Source: Streptomyces sp. MP131-18
GTDB taxonomy: Bacteria > Actinomycetota > Actinomycetes > Streptomycetales > Streptomycetaceae
Length of the DNA: 64,000 nt
Assembly (NCBI RefSeq): GCF_001984575.1
Contig: NZ_LZNS01000001.1
Location: forward strand, 980,717-1,044,716
Reading direction: 5' to 3'
Numbering within the stretch: position 1 is the first letter of the stretch; every line of letters starts with the position of its first letter. Under the pieces are notes generated by a model. That model was not told where the DNA came from, did no database searches, and saw only the letters and a program-made list of their open reading frames with translations. This document shows, piece after piece, positions 7,937-17,467 of the stretch. The position numbers were made by a program, and so were the translations under genes.

Positions 7937-8827
7937 TCAGCGGGTTCCGATCCCGGGATAGAACGCGTACTCGTCGTGCACGGTGACCCGGTGCGAGACG
8001 GCCGGCTCGTAGCTGACGGTGTGCAGGGCACGGTGCACGAGGGCCCGGTTGTCCCAGATCAGCAGATCGCCCTTCTCGAAGGTCTGCAGGTGGATGTTCT
8101 CGTGCTCGAAGGTCGTGTCCGCCTGGCCGCAGGCGGCGAAAAGGTCGTCGAGGAGCCCTTCGCGGGCCGGGCTCCCGTCGGCGTTCTCGATGCGGAAGGT
8201 GACGGCCTCGCTGATGTACAGCACCGTCTCGCCGGTGACGGGGTGGGTGAAGACAGTGGGGTGGGAGGCGGCCGGCGTCTCGCGTTCGATCTCGGCCATC
8301 ACCTCGGAGATTGGCCGGTAGACGTCGGTCGGCCGGATCTTGAAATACCGCCGGACGCTATTCAGGGACCGGGTGTCGCTGATTTCCTTCTTGAGGTCGT
8401 CCGACAGGGCCTCGTAGGCCTTCGCCATGTCGATGAAGAAGGTTCCGCGGTTCTTCTGCGGCACCACCTGCGGGTAGATGAGTGTGAGGCCGAACGGACG
8501 CGGCATGAACGAGTAGTCGTGGTGCCAGAATTTCCCCGTCTGCGGCACGCCGACCTGTCCGGCGTCGGTCTTCACGTTGGAGGAGACGAATATCTCCGGG
8601 TGCTCGGGGTGGTGGTACATGGGCTGGTAGTAGGTTTCCACCTCGCCCAGCCGTCGGCCGAACTCGACGAACTCGGCGGACGACAGATGCTGGCCCTTCA
8701 CCACCACGATCCGGTCGGAGTACACGAGCTGCTTCAGGGCCGTCAGATCCGCCGCCGGCGCATGCAGCGGGTCGAGGTCCTCAACGACCGTTCCCATCTT
8801 GCCTTCTTGTACGGAGATGGTCTTCAT
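7937..8827 (-). CDS. ScoE-like non-haem Fe(II)/2-oxoglutarate isonitrile-forming oxygenase (TauD/TfdA fold)
   Basis: A 296-residue TauD/TfdA-fold oxygenase closely resembling ScoE, which converts N-carboxymethyl-3-aminobutanoate to 3-isocyanobutanoate by oxidative decarboxylation. The facial triad is His102-x-Asp104 (FWHHDYSF) and His265 (LVHRALH), with the 2-oxoglutarate-binding Arg280 (SHRVTVHDE). As I recall the ScoE structure, its catalytic residues are Y96, Y97, H132, D134, K193, H295 and R310. Here Y66, Y67, H102, D104, K163, H265 and R280 fit that list with a constant offset of 30. The substrate-binding Tyr pair (ETYYQPMY) and Lys (YFKIRP) distinguish ScoE-type enzymes from ordinary taurine dioxygenases. 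The ATG at 8827 has GGGAG 11 nt upstream; Met11 (8797) is an alternative with GAAGG. It is the first gene of the leftward isonitrile cassette. Confidence 0.92.
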   Translation of the reverse strand: MKTISVQEGKMGTVVEDLDPLHAPAADLTALKQLVYSDRIVVVKGQHLSSAEFVEFGRRLGEVETYYQPMYHHPEHPEIFVSSNVKTDAGQVGVPQTGKFWHHDYSFMPRPFGLTLIYPQVVPQKNRGTFFIDMAKAYEALSDDLKKEISDTRSLNSVRRYFKIRPTDVYRPISEVMAEIERETPAASHPTVFTHPVTGETVLYISEAVTFRIENADGSPAREGLLDDLFAACGQADTTFEHENIHLQTFEKGDLLIWDNRALVHRALHTVSYEPAVSHRVTVHDEYAFYPGIGTR

Positions 8828-9233
8828 CGTCTGAATCACTCCCGCAGTCGGAGCCGATAGGATGGGAGCCTGGTGCACGCGGTCGCCCGTCGGCACACGG
8901 CTCATACCGGAGCCGACCGGGACGTGTCCCGCATCCCGTCGTCCCCTCAAGGTGACTCTCACACCGAACCGCGGCAATAGCTCTGGGGGGGCACCCCAGG
9001 CGCGGACACGGCCGAGCCCCAGAACCGGCCCTGGCAGGACAAGTCCGGGGGACGCCGTACTTGCGGTGGGACATGGGGCCGGGCACTCTGAACCGGCGGG
9101 GCAACCGGCCGCAGCTTGCCGCTCCACAGCCGCGGCGGTCGCGGCCTTCGGTATCCGGATCACCGCCCGGCCAGAAAGTGCACGTCACGACCCTTTCCGC
9201 CCCGCACACCCGTGCCCGCCCGGAGGCGGGCCG
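8828..9233. other. Upstream region of the isonitrile cassette
   Basis: About 400 bp between the end of the first LAL regulator and the ScoE-like gene, presumably holding the cassette promoter. I see no credible gene. An inverted repeat within it is listed separately. Confidence 0.5.
8983..8999. promoter_or_regulatory. Inverted repeat CTGGGG-N5-CCCCAG upstream of the ScoE-like gene
   Basis: The 6-bp arms at 8983-8988 and 8994-8999 lie about 155 bp upstream of the ScoE-like start. This is a candidate binding site for one of the two LAL regulators or part of a terminator for the regulator gene. The call rests only on symmetry and position. Confidence 0.3.
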
Positions 9234-12101
9234 TCAACGAGTGGCCAGCTGACCGGCCAGTGCCCCGGGCAGCTCACCGCGGGAGGCGATGCCGAGCTTC
9301 CGGTAGGCCCGGTTCAGATGCCACTCGACCGTTTTGATGGTGACGAACAGCGCGTGCGCGATGTCCCGGTTACTCTTTCCCTTGGCCGCGAGTACGGCGA
9401 CACGGCGTTCCTGCTCCGTGAGGCCGTCGACCCCCGTGGTCCTCGTGATCCTGACGCGTACGCCCATGGCGGCGAGTTCGGCCCTGGCCGTCTTGGCCAG
9501 GCCCCAGGCGCCGCAGCTCTGGGCCTGCTCCATCCCCCGGGTCAACTCGGCCCTTGCCTGCTCCAGGCGGCCGTCGTCGCGCAGAGCGGCGCCCAGGTCG
9601 ATCGACGCCGCGGCCCGGTCGAGACGTGCCCCGGTGCTCTGGAGGGCCTCGACGGCCTTGTGGAAGTAACCGACAGCCTCCGGGCCGGCAGAGACGAGCC
9701 CGCGCACGCGGAGCGCGCCGGCAACGAGCCGTGGGGCGCCGAAGGCACGCGCCCGCGTCAGGCGCATGTCGGCGAGTGCCCGCGCCTGCTCGACGCGTCC
9801 CGCCCTGGCCAGGACGAGTGCCGACTCGTTCGCGAGGCTGAGCGCCGGGGTGTGCAGGTCCTGCTCCTCAAGGAGCCTGCCTCCCTCGCCCAGGACGGCG
9901 ACAGCGGCCTCTGTCTTGCCCTGCGCCGCGTACAGCCGTCCCTTGGCCAGGGCGAGGGGCAATTGGAAGAGCAGGGAGCGTGCGCCCTCGTCCCCGTCGC
10001 ACTTGTCGAGCAGCAGACGGGCTTCGCCCAGGTCCTGCCGGGTGATCAGGACTTCGGCCAGGGCCGCGGCGGCCAGGACTGCCGGGCCCCCGGCACCCGC
10101 GCCCCCGAGCCGGTCGAGGGCCCGCCGTGCATCGCTCTCCGCGTCGGCGAGCTGGCCGGCCGCCGCCCGGACCCAGGCCCGCAGGCAGTACCCCGTATCG
10201 GCGGCCAGCATGGCGCCCTGCTTCAGCGCGCCGTCCACCAGGATGGTGAGCAGGCGGTCGGCGTCGCCCAGGCGGTCGCACTGCACCAGGACGAAAGCGG
10301 TCAGGCACCAGGGATGCGCTGCGGCGTCGTGGACGGGCAGGGTGCTGCCGTCGGCGAAACTCTCCTTGAGTATCTCCTCCACCGGGTCCATCACGGCATG
10401 GACAGGCTCCCCGCGGCGGAGTGCCTCGGCGGCGCGCTCCGCACTGAGGAGGTGGCCAAGACTGGGGTGCACGGACGGTGCCGCCTCCAGTTGCCTGAGC
10501 TGGCGGCGAGCGATGGGACGGAGATCGGGGATCTGCTCCGCGACGGACAGCAGCGCCGCGTCGAGCAGCGCCGTATGCTCCTCGTCCTGGCCGTGGCCGG
10601 CTTCCGCTCGCAACGTCTGGAGCAGGGCGACGGCTTCCTCGTTGCGGGAGAAAGCCGTGAGTGCGGCGACCAGGTCGAGCCCGACCTTGCCACGGACAGC
10701 GGCCTCGTCGATCAGCTCCACGGCCTGGAACAGGTGATCCAGACCTTTCGGGTCGAGACGCCGGAGTTCGGCCCTGCCGAGGTCGACGAGTACGCGGGGC
10801 AGGGCGTCCGGGGGCGGTGGCTCGGCAAGGGCGCGGGTCAGGTAGGTCACCGCGCCCGCGTCCCGCTCCTCGGCAACGGCCTTCCGAGCGGCCTCCCACA
10901 GTATGCGGACGGTTTCGGGGTCACCGGCGGCCGGAGCGCGCAGGAGGTGAGCGGCGATGTCGTCCACGGGCGCATCGATGGCGATGAGCGCCTTGGCCGC
11001 ACGCACGTGCGCCACGTTTCGGGCGCTTGCGGTGAGATTGCGGTACACGGCGGCACGGACGATCGTGTGGACGAAGCGCGGTGGCATGTCGGGACGCAGC
11101 AGACCCGCGTCAGCGAGCGCCCCCTGCGCCTCGGGGACTTCCCACTGGTCAAGGCCAGCGGCCTCGATGGCGGGCTTGAGACCGGCCTCGTTGCCCAGCA
11201 CGGCCATGGCCTCGATCAGACGGGCGGCATTCGGTGGCAACCGGTCCAGCTGGCGCAGCACCAGACGCACGACCTTCGGCGGTGCCAGCTCGGCGATATC
11301 GGAAGGGCGGAAGTCCGGTTGTTCCCGTTCGGCGGCTGCCAGTTCGCCGGTCAGTTCGGAGAGCAGGAAGGGCAAGCCGCCGGTGGCCGCGTGGCAGGCA
11401 TGGGCGTAACGGGCCGCCACCGTGCCGCCGAGTGCCGACGTCAGGTGGTCGCGGACACCAGCTTCGGTGAGCGCCTGGGGCCTGAGGAGCTGCGCCATCG
11501 GACTGACCGTGATCGCGCGCGTGATCTCGCTCCGCGGGTCGCTGGTGGCCGGATCGGTCGTGATGGCCAGCAGGATGGGGCAGTGGTCGATGCGCGCAGC
11601 GAGGTAGTGCAGGAAGCGGAGTGAGAGCCAGTCGGCGGCTTCCACGTCATCGATCAGGAGCGCCAGGGGCGTCACTTCGGCGATGTGGACGCACATCCAG
11701 TAGAGGCCGTAGAGGTAGGAGTAGCGGTTCCCGGTTCCGTCGTCTCCTTCGAACGCCTGCGCCGCGCCGTACTCGAAAAGAGGGGCGGCGAGCTTGGCGG
11801 GCCCGCTCAGCACACGGTTCCGTTCCTGCCGACCGACCGAACAGAGCCAGTCCTCGAACAGCTGACGCAGGACGCCGTAGGAAAACTCGCTTTCGAACTC
11901 CGTGCCGCGAGCCTGAAGGACGGTGAACTCCGCGCTGCGCGCCCGGTCGCGCAGGGCTGTAAGCAGGGCGGTCTTACCGAGCCCCGGGGCGCCCTCGACA
12001 ATCAGTATTTGGCCATTACCGCTTCGGCAGCTCTCGATGGCCGCGTCAATCGCGCCCAGTTCCCGGTCACGTTCAAACAGTAAAGCGCTTCGCACGCGCA
12101 T
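9234..12101 (-). CDS. LAL-family LuxR regulator (large ATP-binding regulator of the LuxR type)
   Basis: A 955-residue regulator. The N-terminal AAA-type ATPase has the P-loop EGAPGLGKTALL (about residue 40) and a Walker B LALLIDDVEAADWLSLRFL (about 145). A long helical TPR-like middle region follows, then a C-terminal LuxR HTH (about 890-945, LTEQERRVAVLAAKGKSN...TIKTVEWHLNRAYRKLGIASR). The ATG at 12101 is preceded by GGGGGA. LAL proteins are usually pathway-specific activators in macrolide and other PKS clusters. This one sits immediately upstream of, and in the same orientation as, the isonitrile cassette. Confidence 0.95.
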   Translation of the reverse strand: MRVRSALLFERDRELGAIDAAIESCRSGNGQILIVEGAPGLGKTALLTALRDRARSAEFTVLQARGTEFESEFSYGVLRQLFEDWLCSVGRQERNRVLSGPAKLAAPLFEYGAAQAFEGDDGTGNRYSYLYGLYWMCVHIAEVTPLALLIDDVEAADWLSLRFLHYLAARIDHCPILLAITTDPATSDPRSEITRAITVSPMAQLLRPQALTEAGVRDHLTSALGGTVAARYAHACHAATGGLPFLLSELTGELAAAEREQPDFRPSDIAELAPPKVVRLVLRQLDRLPPNAARLIEAMAVLGNEAGLKPAIEAAGLDQWEVPEAQGALADAGLLRPDMPPRFVHTIVRAAVYRNLTASARNVAHVRAAKALIAIDAPVDDIAAHLLRAPAAGDPETVRILWEAARKAVAEERDAGAVTYLTRALAEPPPPDALPRVLVDLGRAELRRLDPKGLDHLFQAVELIDEAAVRGKVGLDLVAALTAFSRNEEAVALLQTLRAEAGHGQDEEHTALLDAALLSVAEQIPDLRPIARRQLRQLEAAPSVHPSLGHLLSAERAAEALRRGEPVHAVMDPVEEILKESFADGSTLPVHDAAAHPWCLTAFVLVQCDRLGDADRLLTILVDGALKQGAMLAADTGYCLRAWVRAAAGQLADAESDARRALDRLGGAGAGGPAVLAAAALAEVLITRQDLGEARLLLDKCDGDEGARSLLFQLPLALAKGRLYAAQGKTEAAVAVLGEGGRLLEEQDLHTPALSLANESALVLARAGRVEQARALADMRLTRARAFGAPRLVAGALRVRGLVSAGPEAVGYFHKAVEALQSTGARLDRAAASIDLGAALRDDGRLEQARAELTRGMEQAQSCGAWGLAKTARAELAAMGVRVRITRTTGVDGLTEQERRVAVLAAKGKSNRDIAHALFVTIKTVEWHLNRAYRKLGIASRGELPGALAGQLATR

Positions 12102-12820
12102 GGCGAATCCCCCGATTTCAGCACATTCACTTCCCCATCGCCCGAGGGCCGCTCATGTTCGGACCGGCCCCCTGAGGGTCAACCCTGACGCCTGTGGCGC
12201 AACGCCGTCCCTCGGCCTGCCTCACACAATCGGTTCGTCCCCTCTCCACTCACTCATGCGCGCATTCCGCACCCGCGCGCTGGTGCGCCGGCCTGGTCGG
12301 GGCCAACTCACCTTATGGAATCGCAACAACCGCCACGCGCACGGAACGCGCCCCGGGACGGGACGTCCGACGAGCGGCGAGCGCTCGAAGGCGGACACCG
12401 GTGGGCGACAGCAGAGCGGTCCGTTCGACGACGCAGCTGAAGGCCAACGGCATCACGCGCCCGGGTGTTCGACGGCCAGAGCACCTCCGGACATCATCTT
12501 GGCAGGGATGGGCGTCGCATCACGCTCGGCTTCGTTCACCTGCACAATCCATTCACTAGCCGGCTCGAACGGTTTCACCTAGCCACACCGGAGTTGACGG
12601 CAACCCCGGGCCGCCCCTGGTCAATCACGTCCGCACCTCCGATTCTTGGGAACGGAAGCAGCGGACATCCCAGTGCCCACCCCTGGCCCCTACCCCAGAC
12701 ATAGGGGGAGTCATCACCCCTGCACCCCGGGGTACCGTCCCCGATGGGCGTACATTTCACGCCAAGACGGAACGGGGCCTACCCCATGGCATCTGCACCG
12801 GCCCGGGGCACCGCCCTGTC
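12102..12820. other. Gene-free stretch upstream of first LAL regulator
   Basis: About 720 bp with no reading frame that looks coding. It should contain the LAL gene promoter. An imperfect inverted repeat, CCCCTA (12687-12692) and TAGGGG (12702-12707) with a 9-bp loop, lies just past the end of the small DUF5988-like gene and could be a terminator or regulator site. Confidence 0.5.
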
Positions 12821-13036
12821 TCACTCGGCCACGTAGGTGCGTCGGCTCCACTCGTAAACCGTCAGCGTGGCGCCCTCGTGCTCGACCGTCTCCCGGGTGG
12901 GCAGGAAGTGCTCATACGCGTTCCCGAGCGACACCTTGACGGGCTGCTCGACGTCTCCGACGTAACAGGTGCGCTTCTGCTCCGGCACCTCGACCGGGCC
13001 GCCGCGCAGAAGGACATTGGGCTCCAGCTGCAACAT
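12821..13036 (-). CDS. Small DUF5988-like protein
   Basis: A 71-residue protein of the type annotated DUF5988 in Streptomyces: a short acidic N-terminus, a GGP-VPE-R core (LLRGGPVEVPEQKRTCYVGD), a conserved GNAYEHF segment and a C-terminal TVYEWSRRTYVAE. Function is unknown; such genes often sit beside regulators in antibiotic clusters. The ATG at 13036 has CGGAG 10 nt upstream; an in-frame GTG at 13045 sits too close to it. It lies between the two LAL genes, in the same orientation. Confidence 0.7.
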   Translation of the reverse strand: MLQLEPNVLLRGGPVEVPEQKRTCYVGDVEQPVKVSLGNAYEHFLPTRETVEHEGATLTVYEWSRRTYVAE

Positions 13037-13220
13037 ATGGCTCACACTCCGTCTCTTGTCGAAGCGAGGGCGACTTCCGACTGTTCTCGCTTCGTGCAGT
13101 GAGGATCAACTCCGGTGGGCAGGCATGTGCGGTACGCGGACCGGCGTGGGCTGCTTTCCCTGCCCGGCCCCTGAGGAGTGGCGGGCGGTCGCGGACGCCA
13201 TGTCCGCGGACCGGTGCCGG

Positions 13221-16200
13221 TCAACGCTGCCGCACTCCGCCGTCACGGTCATTCTGCGCCGCCCGGGTCGCGGACCGCTCGGGGCACCCCCTGGCCACTC
13301 CCCCAGTCATCGCGGGAAGCCGGGAGCCGGTCCCTGCGAGTTCGAGGCCCTCGGCCGTGATCCTGCCCAGTTCGTTCCTGGAGGCGATGCCCAGCTTCCG
13401 GTAGACCTGGCTGAGGTGCCATTCGACCGTCTTGACGGTGACGAAGAGGATGCGGGCGATCTCGTGATTCCGTTTGCCCTCGGCGGCCAGGGCGGACACG
13501 CGCTGTTCCCTGGGCGTGAGAGAAGGCGTACCCGCCCGGAGAGTGCTGCGCACCCGCACGCCCATCGCGGCCAGTTCGCGCCGTATCCGCGTGACGAGCA
13601 CGGTGGTGCCCGCGGCCTCCGCGATCTCCTGGGCGGCCCACAGCCGGCGCCTTGCGCGGGTCGGCTGCCCGGCCGCGTACAGGGCCGCGCCGAGTTGCGC
13701 GAGGGAGGTGCACCGCCTGACGGCGGCAGGTGAGCCATCGAGCAGCCGAACGGACTCCTCCAGGGCGACGACGGCCTCGTCACCCCGCACGGTGCCGGCG
13801 TAGGCGCTCAGCGCCTCGGCCACAACGTAGGGTACTCCGAACTTCCGGGCGGCGGCGAGGTGGTCGAGCGCGAGACGGCGCGCCTCCTCCTTCTGCCCGA
13901 GTGCGTGCAAACGTCTCACGATGCCGGGCGCCGGGCTGAAGGCGGAGGCGCCGCTGCCGGTCTCCCTGAGCAGTTCGAGCATGCGCCGGCAGTCCTGCAC
14001 GTCGTCCCCACCGTCCTCCCTGGCGCTGTGCAGGTGTCCGCGGGCGATCATCAGAGGGAGGGATCTGAACCCTCCCGGCCGCGAGTCCTCCCAGCCTCCG
14101 TGCTTGGCGAACTCGTGTTCCGCCGCGTCCGGCTGGTTGCGCAGTAGGAGCAGTTCCGTGAGTGCGAGAACGGCGAACGGCCGACCGAGGTTCCGCTCAT
14201 CGCAGGCACCGGAGCGCTCCAGGGCGGCAGTGGCGTCGTTCTCCGCCTCGGACAGAAGCCCGCGGCTCAGGTTGACGCAGGAACGCAAGGCCCGGAGATT
14301 GTCCGAGTCGGCGTCGGACGGCTCGGCCTGCTGAATAGCGTTGTCGAGCAGCTTTCCGGCCTCGGGCAATCTTCCGCAGGCGAAGAGGCAGAAGGCCAGG
14401 AACCAGGGCACACGGGCGCCGAGGCCGCCTTCGCGAATGGAGATGTCGTGGCTGAGCGCCTGCTCGACCAGGCCGATGACCTCATCGCCCGGCTCGCCGC
14501 CGAGGAGTGCCCGGGTCGCGCGCAGCGCAAGATACTGAGCCGTGCTCAGGGGACCTTCAGCGCCGCCGCTGCGGGCCGTGCCACCGAGTTCCCTGCTGAT
14601 CTCCGCGGCGATCTCCTCCGTTCCGGGCGCGCAGGGCCCGAGCCAGCCGCGTTCCGCGTGCAGGCGTCGGGCGAGGGAGGGATGGCTGGTGCGCACCTCG
14701 CCGTAGGCATCGCGGTACACCTCGGCCGCTTCTTCGCAGCGGGCGTCGGAGGCGAGCGCGGCGCCGAGGTGGAGAGCGATGGACGCACGCTCGAAGGACT
14801 CCGTGCTCAGCTCCAGAGCCTGCCGCAGGTGACGGGCTGCATGCGGATGCCCGGTCCGGTGCTCTGCTTCGCCCCGCACCGCGAGCAGCGCCGGCAGCAT
14901 GCTCACCGGTACGTCCTCCCGGGCCGCACGGCGCGCCAGGGACAGGGCGTACACGGGATCGCCCTTGCCGAGGGCAGTGCGGCCCGCGGCGACGAGTACG
15001 TCCGCCGCGCGGCCGTCCGTTGCGGGCGGAAGGTGCAGCAGGTGCTCGGCGATCCGCTCCGGCGGCGCATCCTCCTCGAAGAGGCTCTGGGCCGCCGCGT
15101 AATGGGCGCGGTAGCGGAACGAGTGGGGCATGTGACGGTAGATGGCGTTGCGCACGATCGGGGCGGTGAAGCGCAGGGGGGCTTCCTGGGCGATGACGCC
15201 GGCCTCCCGCAGCGCGTCCACGGCGTCGGCGGCGTCGGAAATCTCGACCCCTGCAACCTCGGCGAGTTGGGCGACACTGTCGGCGCTGCCGAGAACGGCG
15301 AGCGCGTGCACGCAGGACGTCGAGGCGCGCACCGGCCGGCGAGGCGAGTGCTGGGACCAGCGCTGGACCACACGGGCCACGGTGCGCGGGCCGATGCCTG
15401 CGATGTGGGCGGGGCCCGGGGTCCGTCCGGCCTGGCGGGCACTGGCGAGTTCACTCACAAGTTCGCGCAGGAAAAAGGGGTTTCCCGTGGTCGCGACGCA
15501 GGCGGCGCGCACTGCCTCGTGGCTGAGCTGACCTGGCAGGGCGGACGCGAGATAGGCCCGTACTCCGTCCTCGCTCAAGGGCCGCAGCGTGAAGGCACAC
15601 AGGACTGCCGGGCCGAGGAACGCCTGAACCGTTCCCGGCGCCGCGCCGTGCTCACCACCGCCGGTCGCGGGAAGGGAGGTGGTCGCGCAGCAGAGGATGG
15701 GGCGCTCGAGCAGGTGCCGTCCGAGGTGTCTGAGGAAGCGCATGGAAGCGGAGTCCGCCAGGTGCACGTCGTCGAGCAGGAGCACCAGCGGACGCTCGTC
15801 GGCGAGATTGGTCAGCAGGTCGAGCAGCGCGTGATGTACATGCTCCTCCTGCCGAGCGTCGGACTCTCCGGGGGGAAGCCCTTCGTGATGGTCCAGGAGC
15901 GGCACCGCCATGGCCGCGGGCCCGGACAGCATCACCTCGCGCTCGGCGGGGCCGACCATGGCCAGCCAGTGCTCCAGCATCTGCCGCACCAGACCGTAGC
16001 GATGACCGGACTCGAACTCGGTACCTCGTGCCTGGAGAACGGTGGAACTGACGCCGAGTGCCCCCTTCCTGAGCGCCCTCAGCAGCGAACTCTTCCCCGA
16101 ACCGAGCCCTCCTTCGACGAGGACGAAAGCCCCGTCGCCGTCGTGACAGGAAGCAAGCAATGCTTCGAGGGAACGCAGCTCCTCACCGCGCTCGATCAAC

Positions 16201-16244
16201 GAAGAACTGTCGAGGAGGACGGTCGGTCTGGTCCGCGTGAGCAT
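13221..16244 (-). CDS. Second LAL-family LuxR regulator
   Basis: A 1007-residue LAL regulator, paralogous to the one at 9234-12101. The P-loop is EGGLGSGKSSLLRAL (about residue 42) and Walker B is LVLLLDDVHLADSASMRFLRHL (about 155). The LuxR HTH near the C-terminus has LTPREQRVSALAAEGKRNHEIA and VKTVEWHLSQVYRKLGIASR. It extends about 50 residues beyond the HTH, unlike its paralogue. I chose the ATG at 16244 because GAGGGGAAGG lies upstream; a longer in-frame reading from 16307 lacks a site. Two LALs side by side imply hierarchical or joint control of the PKS/isonitrile cluster. Confidence 0.93.
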   Translation of the reverse strand: MLTRTRPTVLLDSSSLIERGEELRSLEALLASCHDGDGAFVLVEGGLGSGKSSLLRALRKGALGVSSTVLQARGTEFESGHRYGLVRQMLEHWLAMVGPAEREVMLSGPAAMAVPLLDHHEGLPPGESDARQEEHVHHALLDLLTNLADERPLVLLLDDVHLADSASMRFLRHLGRHLLERPILCCATTSLPATGGGEHGAAPGTVQAFLGPAVLCAFTLRPLSEDGVRAYLASALPGQLSHEAVRAACVATTGNPFFLRELVSELASARQAGRTPGPAHIAGIGPRTVARVVQRWSQHSPRRPVRASTSCVHALAVLGSADSVAQLAEVAGVEISDAADAVDALREAGVIAQEAPLRFTAPIVRNAIYRHMPHSFRYRAHYAAAQSLFEEDAPPERIAEHLLHLPPATDGRAADVLVAAGRTALGKGDPVYALSLARRAAREDVPVSMLPALLAVRGEAEHRTGHPHAARHLRQALELSTESFERASIALHLGAALASDARCEEAAEVYRDAYGEVRTSHPSLARRLHAERGWLGPCAPGTEEIAAEISRELGGTARSGGAEGPLSTAQYLALRATRALLGGEPGDEVIGLVEQALSHDISIREGGLGARVPWFLAFCLFACGRLPEAGKLLDNAIQQAEPSDADSDNLRALRSCVNLSRGLLSEAENDATAALERSGACDERNLGRPFAVLALTELLLLRNQPDAAEHEFAKHGGWEDSRPGGFRSLPLMIARGHLHSAREDGGDDVQDCRRMLELLRETGSGASAFSPAPGIVRRLHALGQKEEARRLALDHLAAARKFGVPYVVAEALSAYAGTVRGDEAVVALEESVRLLDGSPAAVRRCTSLAQLGAALYAAGQPTRARRRLWAAQEIAEAAGTTVLVTRIRRELAAMGVRVRSTLRAGTPSLTPREQRVSALAAEGKRNHEIARILFVTVKTVEWHLSQVYRKLGIASRNELGRITAEGLELAGTGSRLPAMTGGVARGCPERSATRAAQNDRDGGVRQR

Positions 16245-17467
16245 GTAGATGCCCTTCCCCTCAGAACTGACTGAATAATTAAACCCAAGGCGACCCCTAT
16301 TCCACACGAGGGTACGCTGGAATACGAGTTACCGGGAACATTCAGGGCAGCGAACAAGCGGGACGAGGAGAAAAGGCCCGACAATATATCGGACACCGGG
16401 GAGCCCCTCCCCGATCACCCCGTTAACAGCGAGTACATCGCCCCGAAATAAGCGCATCACCTGCCGTTGGGATGGCAACGGCGTGGGATGGCAAGGTCAA
16501 GGCAACGATAGCTCAAGCTGCATCGGCATGGAAGCGCGTTCAACTGCCCCCCACGCAGCCGGATCACCCACACCGCCGGAAGGCGCTGCGGGCGCCGCGA
16601 GGGCGCGGCGGCCCGGCTTTTCCCTTATCGTCTTTTCCCCCGGGGATGCCGCGCGGGCGGACGGGTCCCCTCGACCCGACTGTCCCGATGAAGCGCCCTG
16701 ACCCGACAGTTCCTGCGTTGGGCGCCGAGTCGGCCCCGGTGGCACGGGCCGCCGCGCACGAGCCGGCACCGCGTCCACGCCGGGACCGCACCGCGGCCCG
16801 GCCAGGCGGAGCCCTGCGCGGTACGAGACCGCACTCGCGCGCGCATACATCTCCTGCGCCCCGCCAGACCAGTCAGAGTAACACCTCCGAAACAATGTTG
16901 AATTCACTGCCCGGCCGTTGCGTCCGATGACGTCACGCGCGGCCACCCATGACTCCGCGTACGTCTCAGCGCCCTCCGCAGTGCTTGATTAGCGCGTCAG
17001 CGTCCGGCTCACCGCACCACATGGGCTCTGTCTCACAGGCATCCGGTGCGGCGCCTTGTACATTTCCGGCCTGTTTGCCCGCCCTGGCGCGCGCCGCTCC
17101 CCTCTGGCCGAACGACCCGGCATGACGGGCAAAGGTGAGTTTCACCGGTGTGTGCCGCAGGCTACAACCGTGAAGCGCGCACCGCGGGCCGGACTTGTGG
17201 ACCTGCTGCACCCAAAGCCTCCACGGGTACAGCCATCCGCCGATGCGGTGCTCGGCAGAAAAAGTGGCACGGCGATGTTGAGCAGGCCGTGCCGCGTGAA
17301 CGGGAAAAACTCCAGTACACTCATCCACTGCCGCCGACACAGCTTGTAACGATTTTCTCCCCAAGGGCGGAGAATTCCGGCGCGGTGACCATGGGCGCCC
17401 CCGTTCCCGGGCAGGTCGGAACGTGTCCGCGTGACCCGCCCCGCGCAGCTGCCACGGGACCATCCGG
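16245..17467. other. 1.2-kb gene-free gap between second LAL gene and ccr
   Basis: No reading frame here has convincing codon usage or a recognisable product, although several long chance frames exist. The first 200 bp contain AT-richer sequence (acaatatatc near 16381) suited to the LAL promoter. The segment 17030-17300 has mixed composition and could be an old mobile-element scar, but no paired ends or transposase remnant was found. Confidence 0.5.
17355..17374 (-). terminator. Hairpin 3' of ccr
   Basis: TTCTCC (17355-17360) pairs with GGAGAA (17369-17374) around 8 bp, with partly matching AT flanks. On the ccr transcript this hairpin is followed by an AT-rich stretch, and it lies about 95 nt past the ccr stop. 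A weak to moderate intrinsic terminator candidate. Confidence 0.4.

Noticed and set aside
9234..9310. Possible early stop or frameshift at the end of the first LAL regulator compared with its longer paralogue
   Set aside because: The HTH is complete (through KLGIASR and a short tail), so the shorter end is natural.
17028..17300. Possible insertion-sequence remnant
   Set aside because: No matching terminal repeats, target duplication or transposase fragment could be found by eye.
16497..17463. Several 100-165-codon minus-strand frames in the gap before the second LAL gene
   Set aside because: Arg/Pro-rich content, poor codon bias, no Shine-Dalgarno and no recognisable domain.
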